NCBI GenBank assembly: GCA_003254925.1
Contig: QANZ01028535.1
Coordinates: 1 to 64,000 of the forward strand
Direction of reading: 5' to 3'
DNA: 64,000 nt
Source: Chamaecrista fasciculata
Lineage: Eukaryota > Streptophyta > Magnoliopsida > Fabales > Fabaceae
The notes beneath the pieces were generated by a model. It was given only the letters and a program-made list of their open reading frames with translations. It searched no databases and was not told the DNA's origin. Position 1 is the stretch's first letter; each line of letters begins with the position of its first letter. Position numbers and translations under genes: made by a program. Shown piece by piece: positions 11,952 through 22,704 of this stretch.

Positions 11952-14900
11952 ATGCCATTGCTGCTTTCGAAGGCTTTCTTACCATCAAAACCCTTATTCT
12001 CCATGTCTCATTTCCCCAATTCTACTCCCCGAGCTCGCCTCAGAGGCGTCGTTTTTGACATGGACGGTACCCTTACCGTTCCCGTCATCGATTTCGCCGC
12101 CATGTACAAGGCCGTGCTCGGCGACGATGAGTATCGTAGGATCAAAGCCGAGAATCCTTCTGGTATTGACATTTTGCATCAAATTGAGGGTTGGGACCCC
12201 GAGAAGCAGCGTAAGGCTTACGACACAATCGCCGATTACGAGCGCCAGGGGATGAATCGTCTCCAAATCATGCCTGGTTAGTGCTTATCCCCTTCCTGAT
12301 TGTTTGTTTATTCTCTTGTTTTCTAGCTGTTTGGACGTGGAGGAATGTAAAATTTCGGAACAATGTTGTTATAATTTTGTTAGAAAGGAAGGAGGGAAGT
12401 ACATTTTAGTGGAATTAAGTGTCTTTCTACTTGTTTGTGCATGGTTTTATCCCTTGTAGTTTGGAAATTAAGTGGGTTTTCGGATTAGAGAAACCTACAT
12501 TTTCCGTGACACATAACAAAATGAAGAGACTTGTAAACTAGTTGAAAGCTATGTCTGTCAATAGATTATATATACAAAGTAGCTGGCAGATTTTAACTTT
12601 AGGTAATCTGTTCGATTGTGGTGCAGGTGCAGCTGAACTTTGTAGCTTTCTTGATTCGAGAAAACTAAGGTCAAGTTAAGCACAGATCATCCCCTTCTCA
12701 TTCCTTGGTGATCATGTTTGTTTACTGTGTCTATTATAATTCATGGGCCCTTACGTTTAATAAAAACTGAATTCCTTCCAAAATTTTCATATCATATGCT
12801 TTTTCCGGGAAAGAAAAACATTTGTTAAATTCCATAAGGGTGTCATTTTTTATTTAGTTTTTATGTAATGCAGCTTTTGGAATTGGACATGACCATCTTC
12901 TGTTGAATAACATATTTGTATTTATTTATTGAAATTTGGTGTGATTTTAATAGTTTCATGCCTATTTAAGAATTTTATGGTACTACATTTTATTGAAATT
13001 TGGTGTGATAGAATCTTATGATTCTCAATCTGATATTAAGATTCGGCCTATTCTGTGCAAAATCTTAATCTTGACAACATTGGTGGGGTACTAGGAGAAA
13101 GATAACCTGCTGCTGGCTCAATTTATGCTCATAAACCTTTGTGTCTCCAGTTGTGTTGTTACTTTTGCTACTTGTCTCAAATTGAGATTGCATGCAGGGC
13201 TCTATAAATTAGCAGATGTAGATGGTAAGTTGCTTGCTGGCATTGTAAACTACTAAAATGTGACTTCAATGCAGTATGATAGTTCATGGGCATGGACCAT
13301 GATATTAATGAGCGCATGTGATCTTATTTATTTATCCTGGAAATCACGTTCATATGTGTCTTTATAAATATTGTTTCAATACCTTATAGACAATAATATA
13401 GTAAGTTTACTTCTAGTCTGGAACTTTTTCTTGGTGTTTTATTTCTTTAGATTACATGCCCTGTTTCTTATTATTAGAAAATGCTTCAGGGCGAAGTTTG
13501 ATTTTAGATACTAATATATGGTAACTAATGTTGACCCAATTTGTTGGAATTTGGTTTTGGAAAACTTATATGCATGGGCAGTAATAAAGTTATGGCCTTG
13601 GCAGTCAAGGTTACAACATTTTCTAAAATTATTCATGAATTGTAATTTTGTCCTTTTGCAGGAGAGGACTGATCACACGCAATGTGAAGATGGCGGTTGA
13701 TTTATTTCATGAACGATTTGGGGTTAGTTTATCAACAAATGAAGTTGTGTTTTTATGCAATTTTTTTTATCAGGGTTGGAGACCAGGGTGTGGTTCAAAA
13801 AGACATTAGAGATTGTGTAACATGAAAAGGATGTCCATTTGTAATTGGCATAAAATGAGAAGAATGATTTCAGCTGTGCAAACAGCAAGCTTTCCTTAGT
13901 ATGCATGTGACCAAGAACAGTCTTCATGAGAAGAAGAAAGTATTATATTTTCTTGACACCTGTGAAAAACGGAGGTTCATGTTGCATTTCTATCCATTTT
14001 ATGACCATTAGCATCTGAGTTTTATCAAGAAAGATTGGTATGCTATGATAGTTGTGGTAATCTATAGTGATATTTTCTTCCATAAACGTGCCTTATATGG
14101 TGCATGGTGTCATGAACATTTGTACTTGTCATTGCTGCAGATTACATTTTCTCCAGCATTAAGCAGGGAATTTCGCCCTTATAAACCCGATCCAGCACCA
14201 CTTTTGCATATTTGTTCAGCTTGGAATGTTCAACCAAATGAAGTAATAATGGTTGGGGATAGCCTTAAAGACGATGTAAGTGATCCTCTTAATAGGATCA
14301 ATGTCATTTATTCATGTATACAGGCACTTTATTATCTTTTTATCCAATCAAAATCAAGCGCCTTTGTTTTGATTATTATATTAATATTTACATTTCTTAG
14401 TGCTTGAAGATCTAATAGTTTCTGTTGTTACCTTCTGTTAAAATTTATACTCTATTTGACGTTTTCCATATAAATGTATGGTGAAACTAAGAACAGTAAA
14501 ATGAATGTGTAAACAAAATTTAAGATTTCAAACATATTTTACATAGGTGACTAGTGTGTTGGGTAATTGATTGAAAATGGAAGTAGGTGAGGTTTTAGAA
14601 AGTCCCACATTGCTTGGTTAGCAATTGTGAGGTTTTTAAGAAGTCCCACATTGCTTGGTTAGTAATTGTTGGAGGAGCTCAACTACTATAAAAGGAGGCC
14701 CAAGGCAAGTTTACAAGTGCACCAAGTCAATACACTTTAAGCTTTGTATTTGACTTTTAAATTCCTTCCTCTCTTCTATTTTAGAGTTCTTCTATTGTTA
14801 TTAGTAGAGTGTGGAAGGTGTAGTTAAATAGTTGCTTTGTGAGAGTGTGGGTGTACTTGGGGTAAGGGTTGAGAGAATATTGTGTGATGTAACAATTTTC

Positions 14901-16792
14901 ATATAGTATTTTTCTCTGGTTGTCTTCTGGCAACGGGCGTGGTTTTTTTCCCGGTTTAGGTTTTCCACGTCAATTCCTCTTGTGTTGTGATTGTGTTTCT
15001 TCATCTTATTTTTATGGTTATTCTCAAGGGGGAAAGGTTATTTTATTTTGATAAATATTATTATTTTTCCCAACAAGTGGTATCAGAGCCTATGGTTCGG
15101 TGGAGTAATTTCTGAGTATGCTCGGTGGTTGTAGTGTTATCTGATCTTCCACGTCAGAAAAGAATTATCCTGTTTTTCTTGAGAATTATTTTTGTGGTGG
15201 CTTGGTAATTGCTGGGGCTGCTGGAAGGAAGTCTAAGTAATTCTGTCTAAGAAGACTGGTTTTTAAGTGGGACCGTTTGTGACCTCACTAGCCTTTCCTG
15301 GGAATTACTGACAGACTGTTTTCTAGTATACAGTTGCAATGTCGAAGTTCTCAAGCGCCATGAAGTTTGATATAGAGAAGTTTGATGGAAGGATCAATTT
15401 TGGCTTGTGGCAAGTGCAAGTCAAGGATGTATTGATACAATTGGGGTTACACAAGTGGAATTGTCAGAAGTTTGGGCATGTAAAGAAAAATTGTCCAGGT
15501 GGAGCAAGTTCGGAAAATGGCTCCGAGGTAGACGCTAACCAAGTCTCTCTCGTTATGGGGAGGATGATCTTGTTTGAAGATTGGGTGAAGCATCCTCATG
15601 GTATTCCCGCGTTACCATGGAAGAGGATGAGTTGTTGTTAGCGGGTCCACAGTTGCACATGGGCATTTGTTGGCATTGATGCAAGATGTGTGGTGGAGTT
15701 ATGTCGATGGTTGAGGGACTTCCGGGGAAAGCCAACATGGAAGGAACACCATAAAGTCTCAACAAGGTTTTTCGACATGTGCCGAGGTAAAATTCTTAGA
15801 ATTGGTTTATTCTAAGTGAATACACTTTTATGGTGGAGTGTGATAGTTCTTGGTTTAAGAGCTATGATTATCGGTGTTGACAATGAAGATGTAGTAATTT
15901 TCAATCAAGGTGGAGATTTGTTGGGTAATTGATTGAAAATGGAAATAGGTGAGGTTTTAGAAAGTCCCACATTGCTTGGTTAGCAATTGTGAGGTTTTTA
16001 AGAAGTCCCACATTGCTTGGTTAGTAATTGTTGGAGGAGCTCAACTACTATAAAAGGAGGCCCAAGGCAAGTTTACAAGTGCACCAAGTCAATACACTTT
16101 AAGTTTTGTATTTGACTTTTAAATTCTTTCCTCTCTTCTATTTTAGAGTTCTTCTATTGTTATTAGTAGAGTGTGGAAGGTGTAGTTAAATAGTTGTTTT
16201 GTGAGAGTGAGAGTGTGGGTGTACTTGGGGTAAGGGTTGAGAGAATATTGTGTGATGTAACAATTTTCATATAGTATTTTTCTCTGGTTGTCTTCTGGCA
16301 ACGGGTGTGATTTTTTTCCCGGTTTAGGTTTTCCACGTTAATTCCTCTTGTGTTGTGATTGTGTTTCTTCATCTTATTTTTATGGTTATTCTCAAGGGGA
16401 AAGGTTATTTTATTTTAATAAATATTATTATTTTTTCCAACATAGTAAACTTTGAGACTGCTTGCTTTCTGATCATTTGTTTAACCTTTAGATTTGGATA
16501 TTTCACTATAGTTAGAGATTAAAAAGAAAGGACGTGATGTAGATAATTCATGTCATGTTTCTCTGTTTAGATATAATTTGTTTATAATGTTTTTTGATTG
16601 AAGTTGATTGTTTGAGTTTGTTTATAGGTTGCTTGTGGAAAGCGAGCCGGAGCATTTACATGCTTGCTTGATGAAACGGGAAGATATGACTCTCCTGAGT
16701 ATGCCAATGTCGAATTCAAACCGGATTATAAGGTGACTTCCCTCTCGGAAGTTTGCTCAATTTTGGAGGCAAACTTTGACTTGGAACCATGA
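11952..16792 (+). CDS. HAD-superfamily phosphatase (haloacid dehalogenase-like hydrolase)
   Basis: Exons 11952-12276, 12627-12669, 13662-13722, 14141-14275 and 16628-16792 join in frame to 242 residues. HAD motif I is DMDGTLT at residues 36-42 (nucleophile Asp36, acid/base Asp38). Motif II is probably Thr128 in RRGLITRN, motif III is Lys158 in RPYKPDPAP, and motif IV is GDSLKDD at 182-188. The residues between motifs I and II, about 85, are consistent with a helical C1 cap of subfamily I. Family members hydrolyse small phosphate esters through an aspartyl-phosphate; the substrate here cannot be read from sequence. The first 17-26 residues (Ser/Lys/Pro-rich) could be a weak organelle signal, and Met18 is an alternative start. 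The last intron (14276-16627) has grown by a 1.9-kb Copia insertion in the same orientation, and no exon is interrupted. Confidence 0.93.
14557..15075 (+). repeat. Left LTR of the Copia element
   Basis: Contains an internal near-perfect tandem duplication (the block agtcccacattgcttggtta occurs twice, about 42 bases apart, near 14604-14665) and a TATA-like CTATAAAAGG near 14686. It differs from the right LTR at only about a dozen positions plus a short indel, so insertion was recent. Confidence 0.95.
15339..15641 (+). pseudogene. Remnant Copia gag ORF, N-terminus fused to a broken zinc knuckle
   Basis: The 100-residue ORF begins like Copia gag (KFDIEKFDGRINFGLWQVQ) and jumps at about residue 38 straight to NCQKFGHVKKNC, the second half of a CCHC knuckle. 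The first Cys of the knuckle is missing at the junction (HKWNC). The remainder has no recognisable pol motif. This is a deletion derivative, not a host gene. Confidence 0.85.
15919..16442 (+). repeat. Right LTR of the Copia element
   Basis: Aligns with the left LTR end to end. The main differences are a short extra GAGAGT block near 16205 and scattered transitions. It ends at CCAACA immediately before the tagta flank. Confidence 0.95.
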
Positions 16793-18933
16793 AGCCAAGT
16801 CATTAGGAAATATTGAAACTAGTATTGGTCATTCAGCATAAGGGTTAATGCTGAAAGATCTTGGGCCAAATAATCTAGTATGCTACTAATATTAGCAGAA
16901 AGAGTAGTGTCAATTTTTTTTTTATCATGTTCTGTTTTTTATTTTTTTTGGTGCTTGTTTCTTTTCTTTCTGGACTTCATGTACCATTGTACCAATTAAG
17001 TCATGACATACTACATGACAGGAGTATAAATATGGAAAGGGGAGAGATGAAGCACTGTGTAATTTAAATATTTCTGGAAAGAAGAGTTGAAAGCTTTTTT
17101 AAAAAAAGAAAAAAGATTAATGATTTGTGGTAGCCATGATTTTTCTTATTACACTATAGGTCACATGCTTTGTGAAGAAATTAAGAATCTTATGATTTTT
17201 GCGTCCTTTTTCCATGTTTTGGAGGAAAGGATCTCCAAGAGCTGATGAGGATGTTCAATTTCCTATATAGTCAATAATGGAGTGTAAGAGAAGACAAAAT
17301 CGTTGGAACTCAATGATTCATTTAGGTGTATCTGCCTACATAATACCAGAACTTCTCCATAAATTGAAAAAGACGGACCTTACATACATGATGCCAAACG
17401 GACCTTACAAACTTAAATAAAAGACTAATTCAAAGGCCATGAAGAGTAACCATGGCAGAAAAAGACATCACATCTTCACATGAAATCCTAAATTCTCCAG
17501 AAGAATAACACGATGTTGGAGAGATATTGGTGGATATCTGACGCCAGGCCTCAAATTTTTCATCTTCCAGCTTTCTCTCCATATCATGACTGGAATTTTT
17601 GGATTCCACAAGCAATGTTCCTGTGACAACCATCTTTAGTAAGCAACCAAACAAGGCAAATAGAAAAATTATGTCCACCAGAAAACTAAACTCAATAGAA
17701 TAGAAATCAAAAGGAGAGTATTTCTATTACATCTCTTACATTTTTGCAAATTAATTGACTGCAGCACTTAAGAAAGTTACATTTCAGCGGATCTAAATCC
17801 ATAAATGACACCTTTGCTAGCTCCTTCAGCCCTTTACATCCATCCCTTCACAATCCCCTGCCCCTAGAGGTATCCAATATAGAAGCTGCAGCTAGAAAGA
17901 TAAAAAGTAAGGCGTTACGAGTGAGGCGAATATAGATAAAACTTAATAAACAGGTATCTGATGGTAACCATATCGAGATTTACAATTACAAAATAGGTTG
18001 ACTGAGATATATCTGCATATTAAAACAAATGAGATAAAAGTATAATTGAACAAAGAAACATGATCGACAAGCTTCACATGAAGGTGAATGAGACTTTCCC
18101 ATGTTCAACATGAAAAGATACTTAACACCAAAATGTATGGGATTGTTTCTCGTTCAAAATTCCCTGCATGAATAAAAACGCATGCTTGGTTCTCTCAGTA
18201 ACTCTATCTTAACATACATATCCAATGTTAAATGAAGTAGAAAAGCTACTGTCCTAATTATTGCTATATCTATAATACCAAAAGTGAAAAGGTCACAAAT
18301 TTAAGTAACCAATTAAGCCACTTATTCTCAGGCCATTAATAATTTACACTAACCATCCAACTGAAACCACTTTAAAGGGGTAACGTGAGAAAGTTTTCTA
18401 GTATCTATGTTATAAAAACAAGGAGAGCGGAATCAGAAAAGCTCAAAAGATAATTCAAGCAAATTAAACAATTATGTCAGCCAATATGAAGATTCTAAGA
18501 TCTCAAGAAAAATTATTGCCTTTTGAACTTCAGCCACACGGATTTTTATCTGAGTTTTCACCTTTTCTTTTCTTAAATGAGTTTTACCAGTTTTTATCTT
18601 CAAATCTGACAAGTTTTAACTAATTAACATAGACGCCACACGGCCACATCTTATTGATGAATGATCAATATGCAATATTTCATAGCTTTTGGGATGAACT
18701 ACGAAAACAAAAGACAGCCAGAGACAGGTTTTTTTTTTTATTTACATGAATAAAACATTTAATTTAAAAGATCCAACTATCACAGACGGCTAATCAAGCT
18801 AAAACCGGTAGGGCAACAACTATGTAACAGAAAATAATATAAAAATATGATCAAGATGAAAGTCTCAAGTCTCAACCGTACCTTGTGCGTAATAACTTTA
18901 AACAATTCTGGATATATACAAGTACAAATCCAA
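16793..18933. other. Region between convergent HAD and PPR genes, possible spliced PPR 3' UTR
   Basis: The first few hundred bases are the HAD 3' flank. On the minus strand just past the PPR stop there is a donor-like CACAAG/GTACGG near 18882. A well-formed acceptor (GTCACAG) near 17621 precedes an open stretch to about 17430, so the PPR transcript may have a spliced 3' UTR. That open stretch resembles no protein I know, and I do not call it coding. Confidence 0.3.
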
Positions 18934-20514
18934 TCATCTCCTGTAGGGCTTTAAATTGTACTTTTGGAACTCCGAACCATATGTTATGGATTCTTCATCA
19001 AGCTTCTTCTTCAATCTTCTCCAAGTTCTTAACATATCAGACTGTATCAAACCTTTGTAAAGGGTCTCAAAGGTAACTTTCTGAGGAAGAAACCCGTTCT
19101 CTATCATCTCAACAAAAAAATTGCATGCCTCCCTCCAATTTTGTTTCTCACATAGTCCATGTACTAAACATGTATAAGAATCTAAATCTGGTCCTACCCC
19201 AGTTTCTTTCATATCATTCCATAATTCTTTCACGACCCCAATTTTGTTTAGTTTCAAAAACATCCCGATTAATATGTTATATGTGTGTAAGGTGGGCATG
19301 CACAAACCATCTTCCTTCATCTTCTTGAACAACTTCAAAGCACTATCTGCCTCATTTCTCCCTCTATATTCCTTATAGAAACAATTATAGGTTGCAGCAC
19401 ATGGACTTACTCCATTTCCCACCATCTCGTTAAGCAACTTCTCAGCATCTTCAAGCCACCCACAGGAACAAAGACACTTAATAACCGAAGTATATGTCAC
19501 AACCGTTGGGCAGATACCTTTCTCCTTCATCAATCTTAATTTATCTAGAGAAAGTTGAGGTTTATGTGCTCGGCTATAGACATGAAGCACAATAGAGAAG
19601 CTAGTAACATCAGGTTCAATCCCTCTCTTGTGCATTTCATCAAACAAGTTCTCAGCATTACTTATTGTTCTCTCAAACCTTTCCTCTGGGTGCAAACTTG
19701 CCCGCCTACAAATCCCATTCAACAATACATTATATGTAACAGCATTAGGCTCAAGTCCCTGCTCCACCATATCATTCAAGAACCCCTCTGCCATTTTAAT
19801 TCGACCTATCTTACACCAACCATATATCAAAACCGTGTACATTTTCACATCAGGTGTAAACCTACGCTTCTTTTGATTAAAAACCTCAACAGCTACTTTC
19901 ACATACCCATACTTACAGAGAGTATCCAGCAAATAACAGAAATCTTCAGCATCCGCCTTCTTCTCCACAAAATTATCAATATCATCGAACGCACGTATCG
20001 CTTGGCGAGTGAGTCCAGCAGAAATAAGCCTGCGAATGAGTATTAAGAAGGTAGTGGAAGTGGGATTAAGGTTTCTCTGATCCATCTCGATGATTAATTG
20101 CCAAACAACATCGAACTGGCGAACCTTACCCATGATATCGATGATGAGGTTGTAGGAATCGGAGGTGAGCGGAGAATCGGGGATAGATTTGGAATAATTG
20201 AAAAGAGCGAGGGCAATTTTGGAAGAGTGCTTGAGACGGAGGAGTGTTTGGTGGAGAAGCTCAGAGGTGAGAGTGATACCATGGAGTTGCAGAGAGGATT
20301 CCATGGCGTGGAAGGGATTGTGGTGCTGGAGGAGAATCTTTGATATCAATTCGGCGTCGTTTGAAGAATGGACGGCTTGGATTGCGTGGTGACTGTGATC
20401 GGGAAATGACGGAGAAGATGAAGACAAGCCACGGACCGTCGGGCCCACGGCGGGGAAGAGCCGTGAGGCGGCGGCGCCGACGACTCTTCGAGCTGACATT
20501 TCGGCGAAACCCAT
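18934..20514 (-). CDS. P-class pentatricopeptide repeat protein, probably mitochondrial
   Basis: Single exon, 526 residues from the chosen ATG at 20514 (MGFAEMSARR). The frame stays open to 20616, but only via non-ATG codons and one ATG at 20541, and upstream sequence enters a MITE, so I prefer 20514. The N-terminus is Arg/Ala/Ser-rich with almost no acids, as in mitochondrial presequences. From about residue 115 there are roughly eleven PPR motifs of mostly 35 residues (e.g. VTYNVLLNGICRR, VTYTSVIKCLCSCGW, HTYNILIGMF). There are no L/S-type repeats and no E, DYW or SMR domain. P-class proteins bind specific organellar RNAs and affect their stability, splicing or translation. The target could be predicted from residues 5 and 35 of each repeat, but I have not done so. 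Confidence 0.93.
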   Translation of the reverse strand: MGFAEMSARRVVGAAASRLFPAVGPTVRGLSSSSPSFPDHSHHAIQAVHSSNDAELISKILLQHHNPFHAMESSLQLHGITLTSELLHQTLLRLKHSSKIALALFNYSKSIPDSPLTSDSYNLIIDIMGKVRQFDVVWQLIIEMDQRNLNPTSTTFLILIRRLISAGLTRQAIRAFDDIDNFVEKKADAEDFCYLLDTLCKYGYVKVAVEVFNQKKRRFTPDVKMYTVLIYGWCKIGRIKMAEGFLNDMVEQGLEPNAVTYNVLLNGICRRASLHPEERFERTISNAENLFDEMHKRGIEPDVTSFSIVLHVYSRAHKPQLSLDKLRLMKEKGICPTVVTYTSVIKCLCSCGWLEDAEKLLNEMVGNGVSPCAATYNCFYKEYRGRNEADSALKLFKKMKEDGLCMPTLHTYNILIGMFLKLNKIGVVKELWNDMKETGVGPDLDSYTCLVHGLCEKQNWREACNFFVEMIENGFLPQKVTFETLYKGLIQSDMLRTWRRLKKKLDEESITYGSEFQKYNLKPYRR

Positions 20515-20600
20515 GGAGGTTGGGGTATTGTTTCTGCACATACACAATACGACGATGTAAATGCTGAACTTAGTGGCGTTTTGGTGTTTACATAAAGAAA

Positions 20601-21074
20601 AGGCCCAAAGTCTCAAATTGGTCCCTGATGTATGAGGTGGATTTTAAATTGGTCCATAATTTTTCAAATTGAACCAAAAACTATTAAATGTGATCATATT
20701 TCTCTCATTTTAATCTTAAATACATTGAATATTCTAGAGCTAGTTTCTTTTAAAGAGTACTTTAAGACCATCAACTAACGAAATCAAATCAAGTTTTAAA
20801 AGTGTAACTCGTTTTATGGTCAAATACATTGGCATATCTCTCGTATTTTAAGTTCAAATGCAATGAGTTTGAATTTATGTATTAACTCTTAAAGAGTTTT
20901 TTTTTCTGTCAAGTTAAGATTTTTAACAAATGAGGTCACATTGCATTTTAAAAGTAAGTTTGGGACTAATTTAAATAATTATAAAAATGTAAAAGATCAA
21001 ACTGAAATAAATGAAAGATAAAGTATCAATTTGTAATCTACCCATATATAAACGATCAATTTGACATTTCGGCC
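20601..21074. mobile_element. 474-bp MITE upstream of the PPR gene
   Basis: The left end (AGGCCCAAAGTCTCAAATTG and on) matches the reverse complement of the right end, imperfectly, over about 50 bases. Flanking TAAAGAAA at 20593-20600 and 21075-21082 gives a perfect 8-bp duplication. It starts 87 bp upstream of the PPR ATG, so it lies in the 5' leader or core promoter. It carries no ORF. Confidence 0.75.
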
Positions 21075-21142
21075 TAAAGAAATTTATATAGCACAAAAAT
21101 ATGAAGTACTTCGAAATTCAAAATGAGAAAACGTAAAGATAT

Positions 21143-21215
21143 CGCCCACCGTGGGGCTCGAACCCACGACCACAAGGTTAAGAGCCTTGCGCTCTACCGA
21201 CTGAGCTAGACGGGC
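21143..21215 (-). tRNA. tRNA-Lys (anticodon CUU)
   Basis: 73 nt, intronless. The acceptor stem is GCCCGTC paired with GGTGGGC. The A box (TAGCTCAGTCGGTAGAGC), anticodon loop with CTT (GGCTCTTAACC) and B box (GGTTCGAGCCC) are all intact. CAA motifs lie just upstream and a TTTT terminator about 15 nt downstream. It looks functional. Confidence 0.97.
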
Positions 21216-21789
21216 TTTGTTGATGTTATTCGGACCATTTAGTTAGAGACATTATTATACTTTTGTTGAAATGGGCCATTCAATTCAATTTACCTAACAA
21301 TTTATTGATTGTTTTTAGATGTAAAATGAGTTTGTCCATAAAATGAATATTTTTTTTATATTTTTTACATTAAAATATAGAAAGTGATTTATATATATTC
21401 ACGTTTCTGTCCAAAAAGTCAATATAATATTAATATTGTCTGTTCTGTAATAAGAAGTTGAAAGCTAATAGCTTCATTATTCCCTTAAACTTAGGGTTTG
21501 TTTGGATTTAAGGAGGAGAATGAGGGAGGAGATTGGAGGGGAGGGGAGGGGAGAGAATGGGGGATTAATCCTCTTAACCTCTCCCCCTTGTTTGGATTAC
21601 CAAAAAACTAAAAGTAGAAGATATTGAAGGATTAAGTTATGACATTAGTGTCAATTTACTATTTTACCCCATTTTATTATTGTTTAGAAAATTAAGAAAA
21701 TTTGACTTTTTTTGATATAAATATTAAACAATATCAGATTAATTATTTAATTAACATAAATAAATCAATAAAAATATGTTAATTTTTTC

Positions 21790-22207
21790 TAACCGAGCTT
21801 AATTTTACGATCGGGCCAAGCCGATTTTTTCCAATGGGGCCGGGCATATCCAAATTTTTGCGACCGGGCCGAGACGAGCCGTATTTTTTCGACCTGGTCG
21901 AGCCGAGCTGAATTTTTTCGACTTGCCCGGGCCTAATTTTTACGACCGGGCCGGCCCGATCCCAATTTTTCTACTTGGTCGACCCAAGTCCAATTTTTCC
22001 AACTGCGACAGCTCGAGCCGAATTTTTTGACCGGGCCGGCCCGAGCCGTATTTTTTCGACTTGGCTGGCCCGAGCTAAATTTTTTCGACCAAGCCGACCC
22101 GAGCCGAATTCTTCTGATCGGGCTGGCCGAGACAAATTTTTCCAACCGGGCCGGTCCGAGTCGAATTTTTCCGACAGGGCCGGCCCGAGCCAAATTTTTC
22201 GAGGCGG
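21790..22207. repeat. GC-rich tandem array, about 13 units of about 31 bp
   Basis: Units of the form 'aatttttTCGACCGGGCCGGCCCGAGCCG' (diverged) alternate a T-run with a palindromic GC block (GGGCCGGCCCG). Long open frames on both strands here are a by-product of the repeat, not genes. Confidence 0.8.
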
Positions 22208-22480
22208 GTCCAAAACTAAAAAATAACTTGAGGACCAAAATGGAATAAGAGATAGTTTGAGGACCAAAATAAAATAAAAAATAATTTGAGGACCAAAATA
22301 GAATAAAAAATATTTTGAGGACCAAAATAAAACAAAAAATAGTTTGAGAATCAAAAGAAACAAAGATTAGTTTGAGGACCAAAATAATCCCATAATTTGA
22401 GAACCAAAACAGAACAAAAAATAACTAGAGGACCAAAATGAAACAAACCTCATAGTTTGAAGACCATAATGACTATTTAA
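22208..22480. repeat. Tandem array of 'tttgaggaccaaaat' units
   Basis: About eight imperfect units of about 30 bp (e.g. GAGGACCAAAATAGAATAAA). A second array of the same family is at 38998-39220. Confidence 0.75.
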
Positions 22481-22704
22481 ATTAAAAATTATTAAAAAAA
22501 AGGAGGAAAGTTCTAAAATCCTCTAAAATACCCCAAATTGAGATATTTCAAATTTGCACTACAATTGAAATCCTCCCTTATCGATCCTCCCTCACCCTCC
22601 CTCCTCTCCTCCTTCATTGTCTCTCTCCCCATACCGGAGAGTTCTCTAATCTCTCCCCTCCCCTCTCCTTCTCCCCTAATCTCCCCAATCCAAACACACC
22701 CTTA

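Larger units (their letters stand above)
14557..16442 (+). mobile_element. Internally deleted Ty1/Copia LTR retrotransposon
   Basis: Two LTRs (519 and 524 bp) with TGTTGGG..CCAACA ends flank only 843 bp of interior. A primer-binding site for initiator tRNA-Met (TGGTATCAGAGCC, 15078-15090) follows the left LTR. A purine-rich CAAGGTGGAGATT precedes the right one. The flanking 5-mers are tagtg and tagta, a 4/5 target duplication. Protease, integrase and RT/RNase H are absent, so the element depends on another copy. It sits in the last intron of the HAD gene, sense to the gene. Confidence 0.95.
21494..22701. mobile_element. 1.2-kb TIR element with TTA target duplication (PIF/Harbinger-like, non-autonomous)
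   Basis: The ends GGGTTTGTTTGGATT and the reverse complement GGGTGTGTTTGGATT match, and each is flanked directly by TTA (21491-21493, 22702-22704). A 3-bp TTA duplication is typical of PIF/Harbinger elements. Purine-rich G/A tracts next to the left end mirror C/T tracts next to the right end. The interior is two arrays of tandem repeats and no transposase. Confidence 0.65.

Noticed and set aside
13197..13228. Possible extra micro-exon in intron 2 of the HAD gene (CAG..GTAAG around 'ggctctataaattagcag')
   Set aside because: Contains an in-frame stop in the needed phase, and the five-exon model already gives all HAD motifs in frame.
17430..17678. 82-codon minus-strand ORF with a good splice acceptor
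   Set aside because: Resembles no known family; more likely a 3' UTR exon of the PPR transcript or chance.
20515..20616. N-terminal extension of the PPR protein
   Set aside because: The most upstream 'start' is TTG inside a MITE. The extension lacks the character of the downstream presequence.
21790..22207. CRISPR-like array
   Set aside because: Regular units but no unique spacers, and this is a plant nuclear genome. It is an ordinary tandem repeat.
21933..22382. Overlapping long ORFs on both strands (up to 149 codons)
   Set aside because: They arise from the tandem arrays, whose unit length and composition keep several frames open. No protein family features.
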